Shown here: positions 17,311 through 25,148 of the stretch, in pieces
How the letters are laid out: the number at the start of each line of letters is the position of its first letter
Numbering within the stretch: the stretch's first letter is position 1
The notes under the pieces: model-generated
What the model saw: the letters and a program-made list of their open reading frames with translations, nothing else
The model's database searches: none
Told to the model about the DNA's origin: nothing
Made by a program: the position numbers and the translations under genes
Origin: Streptomyces marianii
GTDB lineage: Bacteria; Actinomycetota; Actinomycetes; Streptomycetales; Streptomycetaceae
Assembly: GCF_005795905.1 (NCBI RefSeq)
Contig: NZ_VAWE01000001.1
Span: forward strand, 1,302,001 to 1,366,000
Length of the DNA stretch: 64,000 nt
Direction of reading: 5' to 3'

Positions 17311-18105
17311 TCAGGGGACGGCGGCGCGGCGCAGGGCGATGACGCGATAGCGCGGCTCGGGGCGGTGTTCGTCCGGTGCGGGCAGCACGCGGAGTTCGGC
17401 GGCGAGCTTCTCGGCGACCGGACCGCGGGCCGTCAGCCGGGAGGCGTACTCGCCCCGGAGCAACGCCTGGGCGGTGCGACGGGGCGTTCTGCCCTGGCCG
17501 TGCCCGGTGAAGCGGGTCTCCCCGGCCGGGGCGAGGCCGTGCGCCGCGCCGAACGCCTCGATCCGCTCGGCCCGGTCGTACGGTGCGACCGCCCGGTGCG
17601 GAGCGAGCACGGCCTCGATGTCGTCGCCAGGGCCGTGTGCCGCGTCCATGTCCACGGTGGTGACGAACACCCCGCCGGGGCGCAGTACCCGTGCGGCCTC
17701 CGCCACCACCGCCCGGGCGTCACGCACGAGATGCAGCAGCCACACCGAGCTGACCGCGTCCACGGACGCGTCGGGCAGCGGCAGCCTGCGCGCGTCCGCG
17801 AGGACGACACCCGGGACCCGGCCGGCGGCGGCCCTGACCATGCCGGGCGCGGAGTCCGCGCCCAGCAGCCGCAGTCCGGGCCGGGCGAGCCGTTCGGTCA
17901 CGAGGCCGGTGCCGCAGCCGACGTCGAGGAGCGACCGGGCCGGATGGGGGACGAGGGAGAGCACGGCCGCAGCGGCCGCGGCCGCCCGGTGCACCCCGCC
18001 ACGCACGGCGTCGTACAGCGCCGCCTCCACGTCGTGGTCGAGCAGCGCGTCACGGTCGGCGCCGGGGGATCCGGCCGTGTCGCGCGGCTCGTACTCGTGC
18101 GGCAC
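17311..18105 (-). CDS. class I SAM-dependent methyltransferase
   Basis: A 264-residue methyltransferase of the UbiE/Methyltransf_11 type. Motif I is SLLDVGCGTGLVTERLA at about residues 58-74, followed by LLGADSAPGMVRAA, ADARRLPLPDASVDAVSSVW and RVLRPGGVFVTTVDM. It starts 2 bp after the stop of the pterin dehydratase gene, so the pair is one operon and translation is probably coupled. Pterin chemistry and a methyltransferase together hint at a tailoring job, but nothing in the sequence names the substrate. Confidence 0.82.
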   Translation of the reverse strand: MPHEYEPRDTAGSPGADRDALLDHDVEAALYDAVRGGVHRAAAAAAAVLSLVPHPARSLLDVGCGTGLVTERLARPGLRLLGADSAPGMVRAAAGRVPGVVLADARRLPLPDASVDAVSSVWLLHLVRDARAVVAEAARVLRPGGVFVTTVDMDAAHGPGDDIEAVLAPHRAVAPYDRAERIEAFGAAHGLAPAGETRFTGHGQGRTPRRTAQALLRGEYASRLTARGPVAEKLAAELRVLPAPDEHRPEPRYRVIALRRAAVP

Positions 18106-18107
18106 GG

Positions 18108-18413
18108 TCAGCTCGCGCCGTGGCCGGGGGCGGCGCCCTCGACCCGATGGGCGAGCTCGAAGTCGTGCTCGGTGATCGCGCCACCGGCGTCGTGGGTGTT
18201 CACCGTGAGGTTGACCGTGTTGTACCCGAGGAGCAGATCGGAGTGGTGGTTCAGCTCCTCCTGGATCTGGGCGATGTGGACGACCAGCGCGGTGGCGGCG
18301 AAGTGACTGCCGAGCCGGTAGGTGCGGGCGATCCGGTCGCCTTCCTGGGACCAGCCTGGCAGTTCGCGCAGCCGGTCCTCGATCTCCTTCTGGGACAGCG
18401 GCTCTGTGGGCAT
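18108..18413 (-). CDS. 4a-hydroxytetrahydrobiopterin dehydratase (pterin carbinolamine dehydratase)
   Basis: Dehydrates the pterin 4a-carbinolamine formed by aromatic amino acid hydroxylases so the cofactor can be recycled. The 101-residue length is right, and the active-site signature is present: His56-His57 in EELNHHSDLLLGYN and His74 in VNTHDAGGAITEHDFELA. No phenylalanine hydroxylase gene is nearby. Some bacterial members instead act in molybdopterin or transcription-coactivator roles, so function beyond the fold is uncertain. It heads a two-gene operon with the methyltransferase and is divergent from a small XRE regulator. Confidence 0.88.
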   Translation of the reverse strand: MPTEPLSQKEIEDRLRELPGWSQEGDRIARTYRLGSHFAATALVVHIAQIQEELNHHSDLLLGYNTVNLTVNTHDAGGAITEHDFELAHRVEGAAPGHGAS

Positions 18414-18449
18414 GGGCGAGCTCCCTCCGGAATTGTCTGTCGGCGACGT

Positions 18450-18455
18450 TACGGT
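18450..18455 (+). promoter_or_regulatory. -10 box TACGGT of a leaderless XRE gene
   Basis: TACGGT ends 6 nt before the ATG at 18462, with no ribosome site between. Confidence 0.5.
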
Positions 18456-18461
18456 TCCCTC

Positions 18462-18746
18462 ATGACAACTGTCGCGCCCGACACGGGAGTAGGGCCACTG
18501 CTGCGCGGCTGGCGTGAGCGGCGCAGGCTGAGCCAGCTGGAGCTGGCGCTGCGTGCGGGCTCCTCCGCCCGTCACCTCAGCTTCGTCGAAACGGGCAGGT
18601 CGCGGCCCAGTGAGGAGATGGTCCTGCGGCTGGCGGAGCAGCTGGACGTGCCGGTGCGGGAGCAGAACGCACTGCTGCCGGCGGCCGGTTACGCGTCGCG
18701 GTTCGCGCAGACGCCGTCGGGAGCCGGTCTGAGCCACCGCCCTTGA
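18462..18746 (+). CDS. short XRE-family DNA-binding protein, MmyB-like but truncated
   Basis: Ninety-four residues that are the helix-turn-helix half of an MmyB/MLTR-type regulator: LLRGWRERRRLSQLELALRA, SSARHLSFVETGRSRPSEEM and LRLAEQLDVPVREQNALLPA are nearly perfect family sequence. Full-length relatives run to about 280 aa with a PAS-like ligand domain; here the protein stops 12 residues after the point where that domain should begin (AAGYASRF). Either a deletion removed the sensor domain or the protein works as a bare DNA-binding module. It is divergent from the pterin dehydratase operon and may bind that promoter (inference). Confidence 0.8.
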   Translation: MTTVAPDTGVGPLLRGWRERRRLSQLELALRAGSSARHLSFVETGRSRPSEEMVLRLAEQLDVPVREQNALLPAAGYASRFAQTPSGAGLSHRP

Positions 18747-18756
18747 CATCGGGGGC

Positions 18757-19215
18757 TCAGACCGGCGTCTGTTCCGCTTTCGCGGCGTTGATGGCCCGCA
18801 CCACCCGCAGGGGGTGCCGGGTGGACACGTACAGATAGCGGTACGGGAGGCCGGGGTCGGCGATCTCGACCCGGACCGCCGTGGGGATGTACGCGCGCAG
18901 GGCGAAGCGGGCGTGCGGACCGGCGCGGAACGTGCGCCATTCCAGCGCCTCGTCCTCGTCCAGGATCTCGGCCCAGCCGAGGCGTTCGACCCGTACGGCC
19001 AGGCCGTCGGTGATGAGCACGCCGTCCTGGACGCGCAGGCGGGCGGAGCCGTAAGCGAGGAGGCACGCGGCCAGGAGCACGGCACTGACCGAGGCGACGG
19101 CCAGCGCGGGGCCGGTGCCGAGGGGGGCCACGGCCAGTGCGACAGCGCCGCAGGCCGCGCCCGCCAGCAGCCACCAGCGCACCGGTACGGCGAGGCGCTC
19201 CTGATAGGCGGTCAT
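18757..19215 (-). CDS. DUF3093-family membrane protein
   Basis: A 152-residue protein. Two adjacent transmembrane segments occupy about residues 12-55 (RWWLLAGAACGAVALAVAPL and ALAVASVSAVLLAACLLAYG), followed by a soluble PH-like domain with RVQDGVLITDGLAVRVERLG and YLYVSTRHPLRVVRAINAAK near the end. This is the actinobacterial DUF3093 layout; the function is unknown. I chose MTAYQERLAVPV at 19215 as the start because the upstream open frame is low-complexity. Its 3' end converges on the XRE gene 10 bp away. Confidence 0.82.
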   Translation of the reverse strand: MTAYQERLAVPVRWWLLAGAACGAVALAVAPLGTGPALAVASVSAVLLAACLLAYGSARLRVQDGVLITDGLAVRVERLGWAEILDEDEALEWRTFRAGPHARFALRAYIPTAVRVEIADPGLPYRYLYVSTRHPLRVVRAINAAKAEQTPV

Positions 19216-19353
19216 GCGGCCGATGGTGCCATGCCCGCGTCGGCTCGGCGCGCCGGGGGACGGCCGCACCCGGGTGCCGGGACGGCCGGGGCACCGACGG
19301 CCCCGGAAGCCGGGCACGGGGCGGGTGCGCCCGCGTGCCCGGCCGCGGCGGGG

Positions 19354-19518
19354 TCAGTGGGCGTCGTGCGGCCCGGCGTCACGGCCCCGGGATTCGGACG
19401 GCTCTGGAGGTTCGGGTTCTCGTTCGGCCGCTCCGTGGGTGTGGTGGTCGTCCGGGCCGGCGCGGACGACCTCGGCGCGGATGAGGGCGTTCACGGCAGC
19501 GAGGGGGTCGATGGGCAC
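19354..19518 (-). CDS. small conserved-looking hypothetical protein
   Basis: A 54-residue protein beginning VPIDPLAAVNALIRAEVVRA, then a charged, His/Pro/Glu-rich tail. The GTG start at 19518 has an ideal AAGGAG six bases upstream, which is the main reason to believe it. The first 20 residues form a likely amphipathic helix. I do not recognise a function. It lies 138 bp upstream of the DUF3093 gene on the same strand and may be cotranscribed. Confidence 0.6.
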   Translation of the reverse strand: MPIDPLAAVNALIRAEVVRAGPDDHHTHGAAEREPEPPEPSESRGRDAGPHDAH

Positions 19519-19616
19519 GGCTGTCTCCTTGCGCTTCACGAGGTGCTCGGATGTCGGATGGCGGTGGACGTCCCTACGGGAGACGGCACGACGAGACGCC
19601 GTTCCCGTACCGGTCC

Positions 19617-19961
19617 TCAGCAGCGCAGGACCACGGACCTCGTGGCCGGGGGCGGGGGCGGAGCCGCGGAAACGGCGACTCCGCGGGGATACGGGCCGGG
19701 GGCCCCGCCGCCTGCTGTCCCGTCCCCGGTCGACGCGCAGCCCCGTACGGTCCGCCCCTGCGCCCGCGCGGGCGATGGCTGTTCCGTGACGGAGGTGTCC
19801 TGCGGTGCTTCTCCCGCCGGGTCGGCGGGTACGGAGGCCGGCGGGCGGTCGGCGCCGGGCGGGGTGACGGCCGTGGCGCCCGCCCTGGTCCCCAATACGG
19901 CGACGAGCGCCATCAGGACGGCGAGCACGACACGGTCGGCACAGCGCACGGGTCGGTTCAC
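19617..19961 (-). CDS. small probable secreted or membrane-anchored protein
   Basis: A 114-residue protein with a basic start (VNRPVRCADR), a hydrophobic stretch VVLAVLMALVAVLGTRAGA and a small-residue AGATA cleavage-like end, so a signal peptide or single anchor is likely. The rest is Pro/Gly/Ala-rich without recognisable domains and ends in RSVVLRC. GTG at 19961 is preceded by AGGAGG at 8 nt. Two cysteines remain in the mature part. No function can be proposed. Confidence 0.5.
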   Translation of the reverse strand: MNRPVRCADRVVLAVLMALVAVLGTRAGATAVTPPGADRPPASVPADPAGEAPQDTSVTEQPSPARAQGRTVRGCASTGDGTAGGGAPGPYPRGVAVSAAPPPPPATRSVVLRC

Positions 19962-20428
19962 GGGCACAACCTCCTGGACATGCCAGCTGTGCCCCCGAAC
20001 CGGCCCGGGCGCGCCGTCCGTGCCCGGAATCCGCCCTATCGGACCTGCCGGACTACGCCCGACCAGCCGAATCCTCGGCGTCCGGTGCCGTCCGGCGGTT
20101 CCCTGCCGACGTCCGCGCGAACACGACCACTCCGGCGAGCAAGAACAGCACGCCTGGTGGGCGGCGGCGTCACCGGAACCCGCGACGAGCCGTCGGGAGT
20201 GGCGGCGGCGACCGCGGCGAGGACCCCTTCGCGGACGGCTCCGCGAAGGGGCCGGGACGCCGAGCAGGTCCAGCCGTCGAGCGCGCCTCCTCTCCGTGCA
20301 GACCCGAACGTGTCCCGGGACGGTTCGGCACCCCGCCAGATCACGGGATGGTTCGGCACCCCGCCAGATCACGGGACGGTTCGGCACCCCGCCAGATCAA
20401 TCGGATGCGTCCTGGGGCACCGGAGCGG
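19962..20428. other. intergenic with a tandem repeat and a tiny membrane-like frame
   Basis: Nothing here is a convincing gene. On the minus strand, 20053-20151 reads as a 32-codon frame starting GTG with a hydrophobic run (VLFLLAGVVVFART), perhaps the tail of a lost membrane protein. 20316-20399 is a 28-bp tandem repeat. Confidence 0.4.
20316..20399. repeat. 28-bp tandem repeat, three copies
   Basis: Copies start at 20316, 20344 and 20372; the core is GGTTCGGCACCCCGCCAGAT. The copies differ at one or two bases. It lies 30 bp beyond the end of the phosphodiesterase gene. Confidence 0.92.
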
Positions 20429-22678
20429 TCACGGGAAACGCTTCGTCCGGCCGCCCCGCGACCGGCGATCCTCCCGGGGCCCCGGCGGCGACTGCCCGCG
20501 AGGGGCCTCCGCAGGGGCCGGCGACTCCTGCGGACGCGGATCCCCGGCGGGCCCCGGCGGTACCCGAGGGTCCGGATCCTCCGCGTGCCCCAGCGGCACC
20601 TGCGGTCCGAACGGCTCGCCCCGGCACTCGTCCAGCCACCGCCGCAGCACTGCGTGCACCTGTTCCGCCCCGGCCGGCTCGCCCCCGTCCGGAACGGGTT
20701 CCGACAGTGCGAGCGGGGAGAGGAGGAAGGGGTGGGACTGCTCTCCGCCGAGGCCGCCGTGCGAACCGATCTGCGCCTCGAAGGCGTGCACCCGGCCCGT
20801 CGCCGGGTCGTACATCGAGTTCACCATGATGTCGGCGGCGTGCGGGAACGAGTCGGTGCGGCGGACGGCGTCGGCGGCCCCCGGCCCGAACCCGGCGAGC
20901 GGGCCGGAACCGTCGAGTCCGGCGACGGGCAGTTCCACCGTGCCCGCGCCGTCCCGGGCGAGCACGACGGAGCCGTGCCGCTCACTGCGCACCAGGAGGA
21001 ATCCGATGCCGGGGTGCCCGGCGAGGGTGTGCAGGAGCGCCGGGTGGCGGCGGTCGATCTCCTCCCGGCCGGCCCGGCCCGGAAGGTCCGGGAAGGAGAT
21101 CAGCCCCAGGTTTCCCGAGGCGAGGACGATCGGATCCGGACCGGCCGCGGGCCGCTCCCCCGCCGCGTCCTCGGCCGTCGACCGGTGCAGCGCGCCGAAC
21201 AGCGCGTGCCGGGCCGCGTCCCTCGCCTCCGCGCCGCTCCTGGTGCGTCCCGCGCGACGGGACACGGGCAGCCCGCAGCCGGCCCGGACGAGGTCCTTCA
21301 GGGTCAGCCCGTAGGCGCCCTCGAAGGACTCGCCGGGGCTCTGGCCGTGGTCGGACAGCAGCACGATCCGGTAGGTGCGGGGCGCGTGGTCGGCGACCTT
21401 GGCGATGAGGGCGACGGCACGGTCGATCCGCTCGAGGACCTTGGCGGCGTCGCGGCTGTGCGGTCCGGAGTGATGGGCCACCTCGTCGTAGGCGACGAGG
21501 TCGGCGTAGACGGCGGTGCGCCCGGCGAGCATGTCGCCCACCACGGCTGCGACCACCACGTCCCGTTCGACGACGGTCGCGAAGGCCCGGATGAAGGGGT
21601 ACAGCCCGCCACGGCCGGTGCGCGGCCGGTCGCCCCGTATCCGTGAGCGAACGGACTGCCCGATCTCGCGGCCCACCTCCGCCACGAACGACACCGCGGT
21701 CCGCACGGCGTTGGCGGGATCCGAGAAGTAGGCGAAGTAGCCGGCCCGGGAGCGGTTGGCGCGGTCGCGGCGGGCCGTCACCGACAGGACCAGCGCGAGC
21801 TGGTCGGCGCCGCCGGTGAAGAGGTTCCCGCGGCTGGCGCCGTCGAGACTGAGCAGCCCGGCGTCCCCGGTCCGCAGGACGGCGCGGCGCTGGAGCTCGG
21901 CGGCGCTCGCGGGCCGGTTGCTGACCATGATCCGGCCGGTGTCCTTCTCGTACCAGCGGAAGCCGGGCACGTCGTGGTTCGAACCGTGCAGGATGCCGAG
22001 CTGACTGGCGCCCGTCTGGCTGGACCAGTCGGTGCGCCAGCGGGTGAGCCGGTGCGAGGTGTCGAGCCATCGCGCGACGGTGGGCATCAGCCCGTCCTTC
22101 ACGGCCTGGACGAGCACGGCGTGGCCGACGCCGTCGAGTTGCAGGAACACCGTTCCGGGGGGCGCGTCGCCGTCCGCCGGGCCGCCGCGTCTGCGGCGCC
22201 GGCGGGTGGCGACACGGGACAGCCGCCGGCGGTAGGCATTGTCGTCGCGGACGGCCAGGGCGGTGGAGGTGGCCGAGGCGACGGCCGACATGACGGCGGC
22301 GACCACCACGGCGGTCTCGGGCGCGGCGGCGCCGCCCCCGTCGGGGATAAGCCTCAGGGCGAGCAGCAGCAGCGAACCGTTCAGGAAGAACACCAGCAGT
22401 CCCAGCACCAGCGCGGGCACCAGCAGGAAGGCACGTACGACCAGCGGCCAGACCAGCGCGCTGAGCAGGCCGAACGCGCCCGCGCCCCAGGCCGCGGTGA
22501 CGGCCGTCCTCGTGATGCTCTCGCCGTCGTCGGAGCGCAGCTGGAAGTCGGGCAGGATCCCGGCGAGCGCGAGCAGCGTCAGGGTGGACACCGCCCACAC
22601 CACGGTCACCCGAAGCAGCGCTCCGCCGGCTGTCCGCCACCGCCCCTCACCGATCCGCGGTCCGCCCACCCGCGCCAC
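20429..22678 (-). CDS. membrane-anchored alkaline-phosphatase-fold phosphodiesterase
   Basis: A 749-residue fusion. Residues about 20-150 hold four hydrophobic segments that resemble a phage-holin-4-like membrane domain (VTVVWAVSTLTLLALAGILP first). Residues about 180-650 are a type I phosphodiesterase/alkaline phosphatase-like domain: metal site FLQLDGVGHAVL, likely nucleophile region SSQTGASQLGILHGSN, second metal site LVAYDEVAHHSGPHS and LLSDHGQSPG. A proline-rich tail (GPAGDPRPQESPAP and similar) ends the protein. The catalytic domain is followed by no anchor, so it probably faces one side of the membrane with the N-terminal domain as anchor. Substrate unknown; nucleotide or lipid-phosphate esters are typical. 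Confidence 0.82.
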   Translation of the reverse strand: MARVGGPRIGEGRWRTAGGALLRVTVVWAVSTLTLLALAGILPDFQLRSDDGESITRTAVTAAWGAGAFGLLSALVWPLVVRAFLLVPALVLGLLVFFLNGSLLLLALRLIPDGGGAAAPETAVVVAAVMSAVASATSTALAVRDDNAYRRRLSRVATRRRRRRGGPADGDAPPGTVFLQLDGVGHAVLVQAVKDGLMPTVARWLDTSHRLTRWRTDWSSQTGASQLGILHGSNHDVPGFRWYEKDTGRIMVSNRPASAAELQRRAVLRTGDAGLLSLDGASRGNLFTGGADQLALVLSVTARRDRANRSRAGYFAYFSDPANAVRTAVSFVAEVGREIGQSVRSRIRGDRPRTGRGGLYPFIRAFATVVERDVVVAAVVGDMLAGRTAVYADLVAYDEVAHHSGPHSRDAAKVLERIDRAVALIAKVADHAPRTYRIVLLSDHGQSPGESFEGAYGLTLKDLVRAGCGLPVSRRAGRTRSGAEARDAARHALFGALHRSTAEDAAGERPAAGPDPIVLASGNLGLISFPDLPGRAGREEIDRRHPALLHTLAGHPGIGFLLVRSERHGSVVLARDGAGTVELPVAGLDGSGPLAGFGPGAADAVRRTDSFPHAADIMVNSMYDPATGRVHAFEAQIGSHGGLGGEQSHPFLLSPLALSEPVPDGGEPAGAEQVHAVLRRWLDECRGEPFGPQVPLGHAEDPDPRVPPGPAGDPRPQESPAPAEAPRGQSPPGPREDRRSRGGRTKRFP

Positions 22679-23126
22679 CGCCCTCTCGACTCGCCTGCGT
22701 CCAGCCTGTCATGCGGCCCGGCAGTCCGGATTCCTGATTCCCCGGTCCCCGCGAGGGCCCGGCGCCCCTGGCGGGGACCGGCGCGGGATCGCGGACCGGC
22801 CCGGGGGCACGGGGTCACGGGGCGGCGGGAACCGGCCGTGGCCCGGCACAGGGACGGCGCGTCGGCTCGGGATCGCGGACGGGCCGGCGCCGGGTCCGCG
22901 AACCGGGGCGGGACCGCGGACCGGGAGTCCGAAGGTCCGGGTCCGCGGGCCGGGCGGCGAGCCGGGACGGGGACGGGGACCGGGGCGGGAGCGGAACCGG
23001 AACGGACCGGGGCGGGAGCGGAACCGGAACGGACCGGGACGCGCGGACCGCACCGCCGAACCGGCGGCGGGCCGGGCCCTGGCCCGGGAGCGGGCCGTCC
23101 GGGCGCCGTTCCCGGTCGCGGCCCGG
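22679..23126. other. intergenic, GC-rich, with a 27-bp direct duplication
   Basis: No gene is supported in these 448 bp. Two exact 27-bp copies with core GGGCGGGAGCGGAACCGG occupy 22980-23033. The rest is GGA/CCG-rich simple sequence. Confidence 0.5.
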
Positions 23127-23543
23127 TCAGCAGCCGTTGTAGCCCGCGGTCGGCATCGAGAGCCGGCGGTGGACGCTCGCTTTCATGGCGGAGTCGTACG
23201 CGGGCTCGTCCAGACCGGCCGTGGCCAGCCGGACACCGCGGCGCCGGCATTCGGCGGAGAACTCGGGGACGGAGGTCAGGGCACGCGCCAGGACACGCTC
23301 GTTCGCGGCGACGAAGAGGTCGACGAGGCCGGCCTCGACATCGGCCCAGAGGCCGCAGTGGTCCGGCCGCAGACCGTAGAAGAGGAGCTCGCGGGCGACC
23401 ACGTACCCCTTGGCCGCCGCCCAGCGGGCGCACATCGCGTGCTGGCTGCGGGTGTCGACGAGGAAGGGGTCGATGTCGAGCTCCTCCAGCGGGGTCAGGC
23501 TCGCGATGGCCGCGACCCGCACGCCGTCCCCTGCGCCTGTCAT
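23127..23543 (-). CDS. serine-recombinase-like protein lacking the catalytic serine
   Basis: A 138-residue protein whose order of elements follows the resolvase N-terminal domain: strand VRVAAIASL, helix QHAMCARWAAAKGYVVAREL, LWADVEAGLVDLFVAANERVL, then SAECRRRGVRLATAG. In a real resolvase the first strand is followed by an Arg-x-Ser motif; here it reads AIASLTPLEEL with no Arg before the Ser, and the arginines of the active site are not in place. So it is probably not a recombinase. The ATG at 23543 has GGGAAGG upstream. It stands alone; a regulatory or structural role is only a guess. Confidence 0.68.
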   Translation of the reverse strand: MTGAGDGVRVAAIASLTPLEELDIDPFLVDTRSQHAMCARWAAAKGYVVARELLFYGLRPDHCGLWADVEAGLVDLFVAANERVLARALTSVPEFSAECRRRGVRLATAGLDEPAYDSAMKASVHRRLSMPTAGYNGC

Positions 23544-23724
23544 GGACCTTCCCCCCGCGTCGACTGCCGTGGCCCGACCCTACTCGGCCAGGCCCGCGCG
23601 GGGGAGGCGCACTTCGGGGCGCACGGGAGACCGCCGGGCCCCCGAGCGCCTACGCTCGTACCGGAGACGGCGGCCGGCCCGCCGAGGTCCGGACGGGGCC
23701 GGGTCGCCGGCGAGGAGGCGGTGC

Positions 23725-24498
23725 GTGGCGGTCGAGGTCACCTGGTGGGGTCACGCCAGCTGCACGGTCGAGGACTCGGGGGTCCGGGTGCTCACCGACC
23801 CGCTGTTCGTCGGCAGGCTCGCGCATCTCCGCCGGCGGCGGGGCCAACTGCCGCCGCCCGAGGCCGCCGTCGCCGACGCCGTGGTCGTCTCCCACCTGCA
23901 CTCCGACCATCTGCACCTGCCCTCGCTGGCCCGGCTCGCCCCCGGCACCCGGCTGATCGTGCCCCGCGGCGCCTCGCGGGCCGTCCCGGGGCTGCGCAGA
24001 CTGGACGGTCTGCGGATCGTGGAGGTCGCACCGGGCGACGAGGTGGCCGTGGCGGACGTGCGCGTACGGGCGGTGCCGGCCGCGCACGACGGGCGGCGGC
24101 TGCCGATGGGACCGCACCGCTCCCCCGCGCTGGGCTTCGTCGTCCACGGCACCGCGCGCACCTACTTCGCCGGGGACACCGGCCTGTTCGACGGCATGGC
24201 GGCCGCGGTCGGTCCGGTGGACGTGGCGCTGCTGCCGGTCGGCGGCTGGGGGCCGTTCCTGGGGCACGGCCACCTGGACCCGGACCGCGCGGCCCGCGCG
24301 CTCGCCGCGCTCGCGCCCCGCTCCGCGGTGCCGGTGCACTACGGCACGTACTGGCCGATCGGGATGGACGCGGTCAGGCCGCACGAGTTCCACTCCCCGG
24401 GCGACGAGTTCGTCCGCAAGGCGGCACGTCTGGCGCCGGAGGTGGCGGTGCACCGGCTGGGGCACTGCGAGAGCGTCCGGCCGGAGGTCTCCCCGTGA
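23725..24498 (+). CDS. metallo-beta-lactamase-fold hydrolase
   Basis: A 257-residue hydrolase of the UlaG/RNase Z-like branch. The metal motif is VVSHLHSDHLHL (HxHxDH, about residues 58-69), the bridging Asp is in TYFAGDTGLF, and WWGHASCTVED at the N-terminus is the family opening. GTG at 23725 follows a GAGGAGG site. It overlaps the downstream DedA gene by 4 bp (GTGA), so the pair is coupled. The substrate is not evident; a membrane lipid or phospho-ester job is possible given the DedA neighbour. Confidence 0.86.
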   Translation: MAVEVTWWGHASCTVEDSGVRVLTDPLFVGRLAHLRRRRGQLPPPEAAVADAVVVSHLHSDHLHLPSLARLAPGTRLIVPRGASRAVPGLRRLDGLRIVEVAPGDEVAVADVRVRAVPAAHDGRRLPMGPHRSPALGFVVHGTARTYFAGDTGLFDGMAAAVGPVDVALLPVGGWGPFLGHGHLDPDRAARALAALAPRSAVPVHYGTYWPIGMDAVRPHEFHSPGDEFVRKAARLAPEVAVHRLGHCESVRPEVSP

Positions 24499-25148
24499 CG
24501 CTCCAGGACGTGGTCGGGCAGCTGCCGCCGGAGTCGACCCAGCAGGCCGTCGGCTATCCGACGCTGTTCCTGCTGGTGGCGCTGGGCGCCCTGGTACCGG
24601 TGGTGCCGACGGGGGCGGTGGTGAGCACGGCCGCGGTGGTGGCGCTCCATCAGACCGCTCCGCTCTCGGTGTTCTTCGTGTTCGTGGTCGCCGCGTCGGC
24701 TGCGTTCCTCGGGGACATCACGCTGTACTGGCTCGGCCGGCGCGGTGTCGGGTCGAGGAACGGCTCGAAGTGGCTGGAGGCGCTGCGGGCGCGGGCGGCC
24801 CCGGACCGGCTGGAGCAGGCACAGCGCAGACTCGACGACCACAGCTCGACCGTGCTCGTCGTGTCCCGGCTGGTACCCGCCGGACGGATTCCGGTGATGC
24901 TCGCATGCCTGATGTCGCGGATGCCGCCGGCCCGCTTCGCCCGCGGCGACGCGCCCGCCTGCCTGGCGTGGGCCGCCACGTACGGGGTGATCGGGATCCT
25001 CGGCGGCTCGCTGTTCGACGAGCCCTGGGAGGGCGTGCTGGCCGCCGTGGGGCTGACGCTGCTGCTGAGCGGGGTGCCCGCGCTGTGGCGACGTCTGCGG
25101 CGGCGGAGACCGCGCCCGCGACCGCCGTCAGGCGGTCAGCACGCGTGA
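24495..25148 (+). CDS. DedA-family membrane protein
   Basis: A 217-residue SNARE-associated/DedA protein, a family of inner-membrane lipid scramblase-like transporters. Visible: re-entrant segment PTLFLLVALGALVPVVPTGA, the ETTLPPLPSE-like acidic site replaced here by FLGDITLYWLGRRG, and the conserved basic segment VLVVSRLVPAGRIPVMLACL. The C-terminus is arginine-rich (LRRRRPRPRP). Its end overlaps the oppositely oriented hydrolase gene by 21 bp. Likely coupled to the metallo-hydrolase upstream. Confidence 0.83.
   Translation: MTLQDVVGQLPPESTQQAVGYPTLFLLVALGALVPVVPTGAVVSTAAVVALHQTAPLSVFFVFVVAASAAFLGDITLYWLGRRGVGSRNGSKWLEALRARAAPDRLEQAQRRLDDHSSTVLVVSRLVPAGRIPVMLACLMSRMPPARFARGDAPACLAWAATYGVIGILGGSLFDEPWEGVLAAVGLTLLLSGVPALWRRLRRRRPRPRPPSGGQHA

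Noticed and set aside
23127..23543. Active serine recombinase marking an island
   Set aside because: The catalytic Arg-x-Ser is absent and no attachment-site repeats were seen around it.
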